Source: Plectrocnemia conspersa (taxonomy: Eukaryota; Arthropoda; Insecta; Trichoptera; Polycentropodidae). Taken from it: DNA of 64,000 nt. The stretch lies in NCBI GenBank assembly GCA_009617715.1, contig VTFK01000268.1:124001-188000 (forward strand). The letters are read 5' to 3'. This document shows, piece by piece, positions 23,915 through 35,096 of the stretch (position 1 is the first letter of the stretch; every line of letters starts with the position of its first letter). The notes under the pieces were generated by a model. That model ran no database searches and was not told where the DNA came from. It saw only the letters and a program-made list of their open reading frames with translations. The translations under genes and the position numbers were made by a program.

Positions 23915-25045
23915 TTTCAATAATACCGAGATTCTTAATACCGGTATTACCGTACAAGCAATACTGTAATACCGGTATTGCCTGTTTTCCGGTATTGACA
24001 TTTGATTGCTCAATAAAGCAAAAAAAAATTATATATATTCAAAGTTAAACTATATTGTTAAATGTTAATACATACTTGCAAATTTTGCAAAAAAGTGTAA
24101 GAGATGTAGTAACTATTGTCGTTTTCGTGTTTTTTTTTTGAAATATAATAAACAAGCAGATTAAATTTCAACTTACGTTGCCAACATTTATCTGTTTATT
24201 TATAATTCATATTTTAAATATTAATAATTTTTTGAATAATATTACTCATATTCAGGTACTTCTAAAAATACTTTATACGCCGATCCTTTTTTGTATTGTC
24301 TACGTGTAGTACGACTGTGTACCAAAACCAGTTTGTTCTATTTATTTTTTTACTTTTAATAATTTACTACATTATTTTTACAAATACAGACGCACAAATC
24401 TTAATTTTTTTGAAGCAATAAGTTTATAAAATCATCGTATTTAAGATATTCTGAATGCCTTTTAAATTTTTATACCAGAGGGCAGAGTACTTCTCGCTAA
24501 TTTATTCCAAATATATACTATATACCTGTATTAGGTATTCTTTTTTTTGTCAATTACGATTTTCAGAAAGAACCTTATCAGAGAAGAGTGTGATGAAAAT
24601 TGTAAATTTGTTTGCTTAAAATGCGATATTTCTTTCCAAAAAAAAATTGTTGTGATTAAGATTCGATTTATTTATAGCACATTAAATATATTACTTAGAA
24701 TATTTTTGAATAATACGTACTTATAAATGTTTATGTAAATATTATGGAATACGTAGATACGTAAAAACGTAAATACTGCTTAATAAATTGATTTATTGAT
24801 TGATATCCTATGCCGATAACACTACTTAGATATATCCCTTGTAATGATAATTAATTTATTCGGGGCTTCTGCCCTTAAGCAATAAGAAAATCATCGTTTT
24901 GGTAGTTCTAAATTATGAAAACATCGTTTTCAGCAGCTAATATGTACGGATTTTTCAGTATTACCAATATTTTATATTGTAATACTGGTAGTATCAAAAA
25001 TCGATTTTTGCACCAATGCTGGTACTACCGGTATTGCAATCCATT
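23915..25045. mobile_element. Possible non-autonomous DNA element with inverted CCGGTATT clusters
   Basis: A cluster of AATACCGGTATT(A/G) motifs lies at 23936-23998. A second cluster (AATACTGGTAGTAT, GGTACTACCGGTATTGCAAT) lies at 24980-25040 in roughly inverted arrangement. Clustered subterminal repeats at both ends of about 1.1 kb of AT-rich non-coding DNA are typical of hAT-like or other non-autonomous DNA transposons. Exact ends and target duplication could not be placed, so this is tentative. Confidence 0.35.
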
Positions 25046-25434
25046 AGCAGGATTTTTTAAAAATAAAAGTGTAAAAATTGACTATAACAGTAAAAAATTG
25101 TGAGTTAAAATTTATGATAAATTGAAAATTACAACACAAATAAAATAATGCACTGTAAAGAATTATAGAGCATTATGAAAATCAGGAATCGTAAAAACAT
25201 TAAAAAGATTATATATTTAATTTAATTAATATATTCAAATAAATATTTATTTTAACACAAAATTAACGTTAAGCAATACTTTAGTTATTATATAAATAAA
25301 TATTTTTATTTTGGTTTTAATATTTTTTTCAAATTGTAAATTATATATTTTATATTTTACCACAAATTATATATTTTACAAATTAGTTCTGCAGTTTTTG
25401 TGAATATATATTTTAAAGCGCATAAAGTTTAAGC

Positions 25435-25540
25435 ACCACACTACACGAACGATCCTTCCATCGCAAAAATGCTGCCTCCAAGTAAGTGCCGCCCGGGGCG
25501 GTCCAACATGTCCCCACAATTTAGCTACGCCACTAAAGTC
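25435..25540. mobile_element. hAT-like transposon terminus
   Basis: Read on the minus strand from about 25536, the sequence begins AGTGGCGTAGCTAAATTGTG and then shows a GGACCGCCCCGGGCGGCACT block. AGTGGCGTAGCTA at the outer edge followed by a GGGGC-rich palindrome is a recurrent terminus of insect hAT-type elements, by general recollection. No matching opposite end was found nearby. Confidence 0.4.
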
Positions 25541-26548
25541 TTTTCAAATACTCAACGATTGCATTGAAAATTCATAAAAATATCTCCCTAAATAAAACAC
25601 TGCAGATTTATATTGGTTCTAAAAAGCAGCTTTAAAAATCATTTTCCATACTCTGATTTTGGCAACAATTGGAATAGAGATCTATTAAATAATAAAGTTA
25701 CTAATACTAAACATTCATTTTTATTTAAACAAGATATTCATGTGGAATTGTCATGCTTACATCTTTGAAACTACAATTAAACAAAATCTATATGTTAAAA
25801 ATTAAAATGTGAAATATTTTTACCAAATTATATATTTTCCATATATTTCTACAATTATTCTCTAAATGGCAAACTGATTTGAATAACAATGTATTTTTAG
25901 AAGCAATAATTTTTTTATATAGCTTAAAGATAATTTTAAACTAGAGTTGGTTAATATAAATAAAAAAATCTTATTTTATTTAAATTTTTTAAAGCAATAT
26001 TTTTTTAAATTTTCGTACTTTTTAAAAAAAAAATCAGATTAAGGGACCTTTGATGTACACGTGCATTGAAGAGTCGGAAAAAAATATTAAGCTGATTGTG
26101 TATTACCCTTAGTCAAATATAGTGGCGGAAGCGTTACGGTCATGGTTACATGGCAGCAGCAGCGGTGTACAAAGTTGGAATCTACTTTAATGGATTCCGA
26201 TTGAAAAATATTTCTAAGCACAGACTACGCTACCACCGGATTTCAGCAAGAAATGCTAAGCTAACGGTAGTCCTTCAATAAGCTTCAAATAAACACTTAA
26301 AGCAAATTCTATCATTATTTTATTTATATTCTAACTATTTTTTAGGATATAACACATTTATTGGAGCCCCATTAATATGGCCAAGCCTGTTTACATTTTA
26401 TAGTGCAGGTTGTATTAGCGTTAAGCTGTTATTTTCTGCACACGTATTTAAATAAATACTTATTTTCAGGTGTTGTCAGCAAATTGTCATAATGTATTAG
26501 CTGATTTCCGTATTGTATTTTAGTCAATAAATTAAACATATTACTTAC

Positions 26549-26708
26549 ATTTAACCCTCAGTGTGACGTCATCGCTGATAGTCTCTCCTTCTGCGTTGGT
26601 TGCGGAACATGCGTATTTTCCTCCACTGTGTCTGGCCACTTTCTGCAGTACTAAACTATGATTGCTCATTACAATCCTGGCAGATACATTGTGGTTTAGC
26701 GTAATGCC
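26549..26708 (-). CDS. Sidestep-like receptor, exon encoding the second half of the penultimate Ig domain
   Basis: Window residues about 93-145. The acceptor CTTCTTTTCAG lies above 26708 and the donor GTAAGT below 26549. The frame reads GITLNHNVSARIVMSNHSLV, then LQKVARHSGGKYACSATNAE and ETISDDVTLRVK. S.VLQ.V.R...G.Y.C.A.N.EGE is the classic E-F-G strand pattern of an I-type Ig domain, and the whole stretch matches the Sidestep consensus closely. It starts in phase 0 and leaves one base of the tyrosine codon of YAPVC. Its partner half-domain lies 29.9 kb away. Confidence 0.96.
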
Positions 26709-27299
26709 CTGAAAAGAAGAAATTTTGTTGGTTAGTAGCGCAGCAGCATTCACTATGATAAATTAATTTAGTCTATATCAACATATTTGTGTATAATTGA
26801 GACAAAATTAATATAAGCAGCTGTTGCAGCATTGAGAAATTCACCATCAGTTTTCATTAGTATACAATGGCTGTCATACACATTCATCATAAAGCTTTGG
26901 CTTAGTATTCAAAGCTACTTGCGGGGAATGCAAATTCACAACAACAATGCTTCTTTAATTAATTAAAGGAAATTCTTACGGTAAATTCGAAAACGTAACA
27001 GTCTATTTGTGCTCAAGACGAAAATAATAATAATAAATAAATATAATCTTCATCAACGCGGCGCTTGTATCCAAAACTTATTTTAATTTAACAATATTAT
27101 TTTAAATTATATAAAAAAATCGTATTTTATGCCCAAAACCAGAAATAAAAGCATTATTTCAATTTCTTGATTATATAGATTCTTAAGATTTGCGAGTAGC
27201 TAAATTTTTTTTTTGTAAATTTATAAAATATATAAATATTTAAATTCGTATGAATTTTGCTTGGTATTTTTTTTGTTTATATACACACATTAAAAAATG

Positions 27300-27560
27300 A
27301 AACTGGGGTAAAATAAAGGAGCAACTCATACATACATATGACGATTGTATCCTGGCGGGCAGAAGTGCCACAAAAGCGCACAAAAGGTAAACGCGGAAAA
27401 TCGGAAACGGTTTTTCCACGCGGCGCTGGAAACGGGGAATAAAGGAAAACTCGCAAACCGGCAAGATTTTCCGCGGCGACAAATGAAAAAGTTTGCCGGG
27501 CGCACTAAAAAAATATGACAATTGTCAAAAGACTATGGGGGAGCGGAAAAAACGCGGTCA
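27300..27560. other. GC-richer intronic island
   Basis: It contains CCTGGCGGGCAGAAGTGCC, TTTTTCCACGCGGCGCTGG and TTTTCCGCGGCGAC. A minus-strand 93-codon frame crosses it but has no domain-like features. Candidate conserved non-coding DNA. Confidence 0.28.
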
Positions 27561-30379
27561 TTAGTCAACAAGAACGTTCATTTTTTTCATTTTACAATCT
27601 GACGTTTTTACAATGGGCCTATTATTACATTGGTGTGTATGTGTCATTCGAATAGTATAATCAAATAATACGATATTAGCAGCTCATCCAATAGATCATA
27701 AAAAAATTAAAATCCTTAAGATTTATAGTTTATTAGAATGCAACTACGATAGAGGAGGCAAATTAAATAGTAAGATGCTGACTTAGTGAGAGGATGATAA
27801 TAGCAAATTTTCTATAAATTTATGAAGCTTTAAGTGCTATTTTAATTAACTAAGTTCAGAAATATAGGTGAGATTAGGTTACGTCAGAGTTCAACTAGCG
27901 AGTTAGGTTAAATTAGATGTATGTTACAAATTAAAGAGTTAAAAAACCCTCTTTTTAATGAACTTAATTTTTTTTAATTAGTTATTTTCAAATATATCGA
28001 TTCACTTACATATAATTATATCTCTCATAATATTAATTTAATAAAATTCAATGATTTCTTGTGAATTATATTATAAAATTTAAAAATTTAAAATAAAAAT
28101 TCTAGCTTTATAAATTCTTGAACTATTTTATTTATTCCTATGAAAATAATGTATTTGTTATTGCAATGATATTAAACATATTATTTTAATATTAGTTTTG
28201 AGATAAAAATGTAGTTTTTTCTATATAATCTTGTTTTTGGAAATATGATCGATTATTTTTATAGGTTAAGTTTATATTATTTAATTATTCTTCTGACGGA
28301 ATAAATAAACACTATGATCTTTTTAATTAAAATGTACTTATTAAATGTGGGTTTTTATAAAAAAATACAATTTTTTTTGTATACATATATATATAAAAAC
28401 ACGATAAGTAAGCCTAAAAAAATTTAAGAAATCTAATTTAATAAAAATATTTGTAAAAATTATAATTTAAAACAAACGTTATACAAAAAATATTACTATA
28501 AAAATTGTAGCGTTTTTTAAAGCTTTCATACAATATTTTTTCCATATAAAAATCCATTAATATAAAATAAATTTTAACACGTAATTGTTACGTATTATAT
28601 TATAATATATGTAAATAAATATTATTACATTATTTTTAATATATAATAAACAAGAAAAGAATGCTATATTTCCTTTTTTTTGTAAAAAAAAATCGATTAC
28701 ATTATAAAAAGTATAATTTAATAATTTGGAGACACAAAAAAAAGGCAATAGAAGAGCAGTGTAAAAATATACCTATGAAATACCTATGTTATATTTTTTT
28801 TAATTTAAAAAATATTGTATAAATATGTATTTATTTATTATTATTATTTAATGGCGCATTAAAGTCTGATTTGACATTATCAAGAACTATAAATAAATAT
28901 TATTAATATAATTTATTTAAAAACCGCAGTATTATATATCAAAATATATAATAACGATTAAATTAAAAATGTAAAAATAAATAAAGTTATTTTATCATTA
29001 TGGCAAAAATTTAGCTACATAGTAATATTAACTTATTATTACTAATTTAAATTCAATTTTATATCGAAAAATCAACTTGTTTTCATTGTCTGAATAATAG
29101 AAAACTTTGAAGGACTATTAAACAATTCAGTTCTACTGTTTCACAAATTCTTAATATAATTTACTTTTAAATCATAATTAGTTTTTAATTATTAAATTAT
29201 TAATAAAAATTTTATTAGAGGGCTGACTCAAAAGTAAATTAATGAACTTTACCGAAAATTTTATAATAAAATCGATGGTTTTTAATAATATTTTCTGATA
29301 CATTCTCCATGAAATGGCAAGTAAGAGATTTTAAATTGGTGTTGAATTTTTTTTATATATTTGTATGAATTAATTTAGTTTAAATTTGTTAAATAAATTT
29401 CTACTTTAAAAGCCCATAATAATAATCTAACGTTTATTATGTGTTTACAATGTAACACAAAATATAGCAAAAATACACATTTTTTGATGTAATATTAACG
29501 AAAAAATAATCAATGAATTTTGCTGAAAATTAAAAAAATAAAATACTTCGCTACATTAAATTTATTAAAAAAAATATTCAAGAGCTTTGATGTCAATGCT
29601 TAATTTTACATATGGTGCTGTGAAGGACCATAAAGCAAAAAAAAAATAAGTATTGCTTAATATAATTTAAAAATAATTAATTATCTTGCATTGAATTTCA
29701 TAATATGAATTTAATTTACAAATTTTAATATATTGTCAATGCAAAAATAAATTATTGAATTTAGCCAAAAATATATTAAGAGACAGTTTAATAAAAAAAA
29801 GCGTTTTACTTTATATTTAAAGATAAACTGCTTAATAACAAATTAAAGTCTGTTTGTCAATAGTTTTCGATTGTCTTATTAACTTTTCCATATACAAATC
29901 CAAGCTATATCGTTACAATATTAAATATTTTATTATTAGAAGATATTTATATGAACTATAAGGGTGTAAAAAACGTGACGCAGTATTTAAGAATACGAAC
30001 TTGATAATGTCAAGCGTTTTTAACTCAAATATCCTCATTTAAAGTAGACTAGATTTTCAATTAAAATAAAAGCTCTCTTGCTTTGAAATCCTGTAATTAA
30101 TAATATAAATATTTTAAAGTATTTAAATATTACCTTCATTACGAATTTACATTGAATTTAAAATTGGCAATTATACTTTGCGGGATGAAATTCCAACAAA
30201 TTTCAAGGTTGGATTTTTCACAAATATTTATAAAATTTTCTTTGTAATATAAGCTATGCTTGACTTCATCCAACTAATTAAAAAATAATGAAATTTTATA
30301 TTTGCGTTTTTATTTATATTTTAATTCATTCTTGAACTATCTTACTCACACTACCATGATATAAGATTGATATTTAATG

Positions 30380-30620
30380 GGTTTTGCTAACACAGGCCCA
30401 AAACCACTCGAAAAACGCTGACTTTTTATCATAATATTTTTTTCGCAAAGAGTGACCTCACAGGCAGACATTTGCATACGTGAGCTTTTACCTCAGTGTC
30501 CCAAAAAACGAAGAAAAAAGGAATCGCCCGGTTAGCGTGTCGTCGCTTTGCATTTTCCGGGCAATAAGTGCGTCGATGGGGGCGCCACCTGTAGTTCCTT
30601 CCGGTGCTGGAACTCGAGCT
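30380..30620. other. GC-richer intronic island
   Basis: A block with GGAATCGCCCGGTTAGCGTG, CATTTTCCGGGCAATAAGTG and GGGGGCGCCACCTG amid AT-rich sequence. No frame and no repeat match within the window. Confidence 0.28.
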
Positions 30621-31521
30621 GCATACTTAAAAAGCTAAGAGAAAGGCAATAAGATTTGTTTCCTGCTTTAATTTATCATATGCCCGTTTAGCTTTACTTC
30701 ACATTAGGACGCTTAGCTTTTGAAACGTGATTATTTTACACGGTAAAATAATAAAATTATAAATTCAATATAAATATAATACACAGAAAACTTATTTAAT
30801 CAGATTGTATGCAGTGACAAGAAATCGCACCAGAGGGACGTTGTGGAATCCACCCCCAACAATGATAAAAAACGCAAACCTGTGTCTTCAAAATAGTCTC
30901 AATTAATTTGTATAACATAATTTAATCAGACATATTATTTACAAGATGAGCGTTACATATTCTCGTAACTCCCTGGATAAAAAGCAGCACACTTTTCACA
31001 AAAATATGCCAGAATCTCAAAATGGTAAATGGAAATATACAAGTAAATGGCGGAATTCCAGTGGCATTCGTGTAGCGAACGAATTTAACCGGCCAGACAT
31101 TCGACACTGTTCCTATCTCTCCACCTTTCGACGACTAAACCGTTGGTGCAATAAATTGGCGGAATACTTCAAATACTTTAGCTCCTGCGACCGTCTCTGT
31201 AAGATGGAACGATTTAAATCTTGTTCTCTGAAGCTTTTGCAGTACAATGTAATTTTAATTCTCTGAGAACCAAAAGATTGAACCATCGAATAATTTATCG
31301 TATATAAAAATCAAGTATGAAACAGAATTTATTTTACTATTTTTTATTTTGTCAGATTTTAACTATCTAATAATATCTGTTTTCATTTTTTATTATGCCA
31401 AATATTTTAGAAATTGTCTCTGCATCCAATATAAAAATCAAGTAATATTTTATTGCAAACAGATTTTATGTTATAATGTGCTAAATAGTGTTTATTCAAA
31501 TATAAAGTGTAGCTAAATATG

Positions 31522-32577
31522 AGCCGTTGATTTTGAAAGTGGGGCAAGTCCATTTTTTTACAAAAAAAAAGTTTGAGCTAATTTTCATTAGAAATGATTT
31601 AAAAATTTCTGTTTTTAATCAATTCACAATTATATATATCAATTAGAGTGTAAATTTTCAACTAGTAATTTATTTTAATCAATGATGTTAATTGTTTGTT
31701 GATTTTAAAAGTAAGGCAAGTTCACTCAAATAAAATAATTTTAATAAAAATTGAAAAGCGTGCTATGTTAGTTAGATTCCATTCTGGAGTCTTACAGACT
31801 AATGGTTTTACACAGAAGCGTAAAGAGAAAAATGTGACAGAGAAGTTAAAGGGAAACGCAAAAGACTATATAATTTTGGAATGCAAATTTTTTTTAGACC
31901 CATTTAATATTTTTAAAGGAAGAGGAGACCATGCTCTCAATGCAAAAAAAAATTAGAGATGATTTTCGTGGTAGAATGGAAGGTTTCTTCAGGAAAATCA
32001 ATTAGGAAGAAGTGAAACGCGTAAAGGAACATATTTTCCTCAATCAGAAAGATATTATAGAAGATCTCACATTCTAAATAAAAAGTAATAAAACTTTGAA
32101 ATTATTATAATAAAAATGTACAATTTATACGTTAATATATGTTAGGAAAATAACAGATGTTTTGTTAAGGAGATAATTTATGGGAATATTTTTAACAAAA
32201 AATTTAATTTTCACTTTCATCATCCACGTAAAGACACTTGCCAAAAGAGAAAATTAAAACGTCACGTGCAATATTTAAGAAAAAAAACAAATCTGATAAA
32301 ACAACGTTAACTTCATTTAAAAGATGTCTAATTAGCTAGAAAAGTCTTACAATAAAATAAAGTGCTAGCCTCTAAAAATCCAGGAAACTATTTTGCTTTT
32401 CATTTGATTTGCAAAAAGCACTACCATACCCTAAACTAACTCTCTTTCATACTATAAACGAAACATGTATGTTTTAAATTAAGGTTTACACAATTTACAT
32501 GATGATGAAATTCATATATATTCTTGGGATGAACCAAATGCATCCAGATGATCACAAGAATTTTAAAATCAACGGCT
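31522..32577 (+). pseudogene. Relic DNA transposon with broken transposase frame
   Basis: The ends carry short inverted repeats: AGCCGTTGATTTTGAAA at 31522-31538 and its near-exact inverse at 32561-32577 (16 of 17 positions). Between them, pieces of one protein appear in changing frames. They are ECKFFLDPFNIF and HALNAKKN (31870-31955), then GRMEGFF, EEVKRVKEHI, YGNIFNKKFNFHFH and PRKDTCQKRK (32060-32290), then FDLQKALPYPKL, YYKRNMYVLN and SWDEPNAS (32395-32550). The order KFFL..., FH.P.KDTC, FDLQK.LP.P, Y..RN.Y..N, WDE..ASRG matches a transposase-like family that is abundant and mostly unnamed in insect genomes. Several frameshifts and stops make it non-functional, and both protein ends are missing. 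Superfamily assignment (for example Sola-like) is only a guess. Confidence 0.75.
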
Positions 32578-33239
32578 TATTAGTATGTAATTTTGGCAAT
32601 GTAAGAGTTATTATTTAAACTTTTATTGAAAAATATGATCAAATATATAAAAATAATTGAATATAACTTAAAATTGATATGTATCATGGTAATTACTATT
32701 ACGTTGTATAATATATTCCAAATATGAGTCTCGTCGAGCATAATTAACGTTATACGCTCAAGAATGCAGAGAATCTACTCTCTTATCAAGTTACTTCCTA
32801 GAAATCGCATTCAGTGCATGCATCTTATTAATTTAACTTGATACCAAAGTTCTGTACTTTGCCGTTACACACAATGGTAATACAATTAGGAATGATAGCT
32901 ACCGCGGAGGCGTTATTATATTAAATTCCCGGTAACTGGGAGCGTTTAAAGGATTAACTTCGGAGCACCCTATATCTGATTTCGGCAATATCGTCCGCGA
33001 TTCTAAAGGTAAACTTTATATTTACAGCTCTACTCTACTCTAAATTTATATTCCGCTTTATCTATTATTATATATCTGGCAAAGTATAGCTAATTGATAT
33101 AACCGAATCATACTTTGTTAATTGTTCAACAAGACTCGGTTTAACCGATGAATTCTCTTATTTTTTTCTTTTATGGTTTAATGAACGAGCTAAAGGAATG
33201 ATAGAATAAGACTTTGGTTCATCGATTGGTGCAAATTAA

Positions 33240-33520
33240 GACCCTCGGATGCATTAGGGCGTTATGGGAACAATGGCACTTCCTTCCGGTCTCTTTTTTT
33301 CCGGTCTGTTTGATTTCGCGTCGGAGAATTTGGCAGAGGAGACGATTCGGCAAACAAAACGAGCGGCGATGAAATTAATCGAGTGTTCATCAATCTTGTC
33401 GGAAAATTTCAATTATTGAACCGGACGGCAGTCAGGAAGTGCGAGTGGGCCGATCAAAAAGTTGGCTGATCGATTGATTGCCTCGAACCGGAAAAATACG
33501 CGTATATAAAGCGCTGCTCA
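33240..33520. other. GC-richer intronic island
   Basis: It includes GGAGACGATTCGGC, GAACCGGACGGCAGTCAGG, GAGTGGGCCGATCAAAAAG and a GGCTGATCGATTGATTGCCT near-palindrome. It has no coding support and is not repeated in the window. Candidate regulatory DNA. Confidence 0.3.
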
Positions 33521-34033
33521 TCAAATTATACTGCTAAATTGTTTGATTGACACAATTTCTCATCCGAATTAATCTACATAAATTTATTGTATTCACTGTA
33601 ACTATATCTTTAAATATAATTATGGATTTAACATTCTGTCAGACATTTACGAGAAAAATAATATTTATAGATTGAATAATTTGGAATAGTATATCAATCA
33701 AGAGATTTTCAATAACTATCATTATTTAATACAATAAGCATTAATATTACAACTCGAGTAAACTTCTAGCAATAAAAGTCATTTAAAATCATTACCAATA
33801 TTCTCCTATAAGCTATGTGTCGTCAATTAGTTATTAAAGAAAAATAAACGCCATAGATATTTTATTAAAAATAGGAATATTTATTAAAACGTTTTTTTAA
33901 TGTGTAAATAAATAAAAAAAATGTATATATTTTTTAATATATTTAATTTATTTATGTGTATTTTTGAATATACGATAACTGCCGTATTTTCGACATTTTC
34001 GACATTGTTTATATAAAACTTGTTAAAAAAATA

Positions 34034-35096
34034 AATATCTTGGCTAATGCCTGGACTACACTCTCTGGAAGTTGGCCAAGGTTGGCCAAGGACGGAGAAT
34101 ATAGTGGGTTACTTCGGCCGAGTTTGGTTCTGCCCGCTCTAAAATCTCTCGGAAGTTGTCCGAGGCTACCGAGAACGGGAGGTAAAGTGGGGGTAATTCA
34201 GTCGATTTGGCCAGCTTCGAGCGCTTCCGAACATTGTCGGCAAACGGACCGAAGTCGGAGCTGCTCTTTCGAGCGCGAGCAATGAGATACTTCCTCTTTC
34301 GCTCTCTCGCGTGTTGAGTGACGAGAGTGAGAAAGAAAATGATATGGTTTTTCGCAAACTGAGATAGAACGAGTAGCTTGGTGCAATTTTATTAGTTAAC
34401 ACGCATGTTGAGCGCTGCATCGTGGTCACGTGGTCAAGTTAAAATACCACATGCTTATCGGGGACTTCAACAGACTCTTACTGACATTTTTGAATATTTT
34501 AGGGCACCAAAAAAAAATTAATTATATTTTTGATAGCATATTCTTCTAACAGATATCGTTATTATATTTTTTTTCATATAAAATTAAATAATTTAAAAAT
34601 AATTAGAGGTAGTTGATTTTGTTAAAAAAAATCGTTTCGAATATCCTTATGTATTTTCCTAGATCGGTTTATATAAATGTCACACCATAACGAATTCTTA
34701 TTTAGAATCGATGGCGACAAGTTCTAGGATAGTCACAGATGTGGTGTTCGTATTCTGAATTATCATTTTTATGCCTTATGGCATTTTGCAAAAGCCGACA
34801 AAGATTTTGCGTAAATTGAATATTTACGACCGAAAAGTTTTCACTGATATTGTATTGGTGAGTGCTTACACAAAATTTTATAATTATCAGTAGCGTAATT
34901 TTAATAATATGACAATTTAAAAATTGCGATTATTTGGCACATTCGCGCGCAAATATGCCGGCTGTACGTGACAGAAGCCGCCGTCCGGACGGCATATGAA
35001 ATTTGCGAGTGTGGTCGCTTACTCGAAGTCGACCGTCTTCAGTTGTAACTTCAGTTCGGACCACTTCTAGAAAGTGTAGTGCAGGCATAATATCTT
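34034..35096. mobile_element. Non-autonomous DNA transposon with terminal inverted repeats
   Basis: The outer 31 bp at 34047-34077 (beginning ATGCCTGGACTACACT) match the reverse complement of 35058-35088 (beginning ATGCCTGCACTACACT) at 26 of 31 positions. The 8-bp word AATATCTT occurs at 34034-34041 and again exactly at 35089-35096. It abuts the right end and is 5 bp (GGCTA) from the left end, so it is probably an 8-bp target duplication. The inside is GC-richer than the intron, holds a direct repeat of GGTTGGCCAA near 34070-34090 and has no transposase frame. An 8-bp duplication would fit the hAT superfamily. The 5-bp gap leaves room for doubt. Confidence 0.7.

Larger units (their letters stand above)
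15111..26548 (-). other. Intron of about 11.4 kb between two Ig domains
   Basis: Donor GTAAGT below 26549 and acceptor TTTTCAG above 15110. It contains the S1 tandem array (16128-17700), a coding remnant of family R2 (20174-20371), two LINE pieces (21340-21420 and 22620-22990), inverted CCGGTATT clusters (23915-25045), a hAT-like terminus near 25535 and GC-richer islands at 15440-15725, 19080-19330, 21700-22200 and 23330-23770. The rest is AT-rich without supportable features. Confidence 0.85.

Noticed and set aside
30946..31266. 106-codon plus-strand frame with an overlapping minus-strand frame
   Set aside because: The translation is basic and low in information, no domain is recognisable and both strands are open over part of it. 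Not enough to call a gene.
31696..31956. 86-codon frame as an independent gene
   Set aside because: Its C-terminal half is part of the transposase relic bounded by inverted repeats at 31522 and 32577.
34040..34285. 81-codon plus-strand frame with WPRLAKDG-like repeats
   Set aside because: It falls inside the inverted-ended element at 34034-35096 and overlaps minus-strand frames. It arises from the GGTTGGCCAA repeat.
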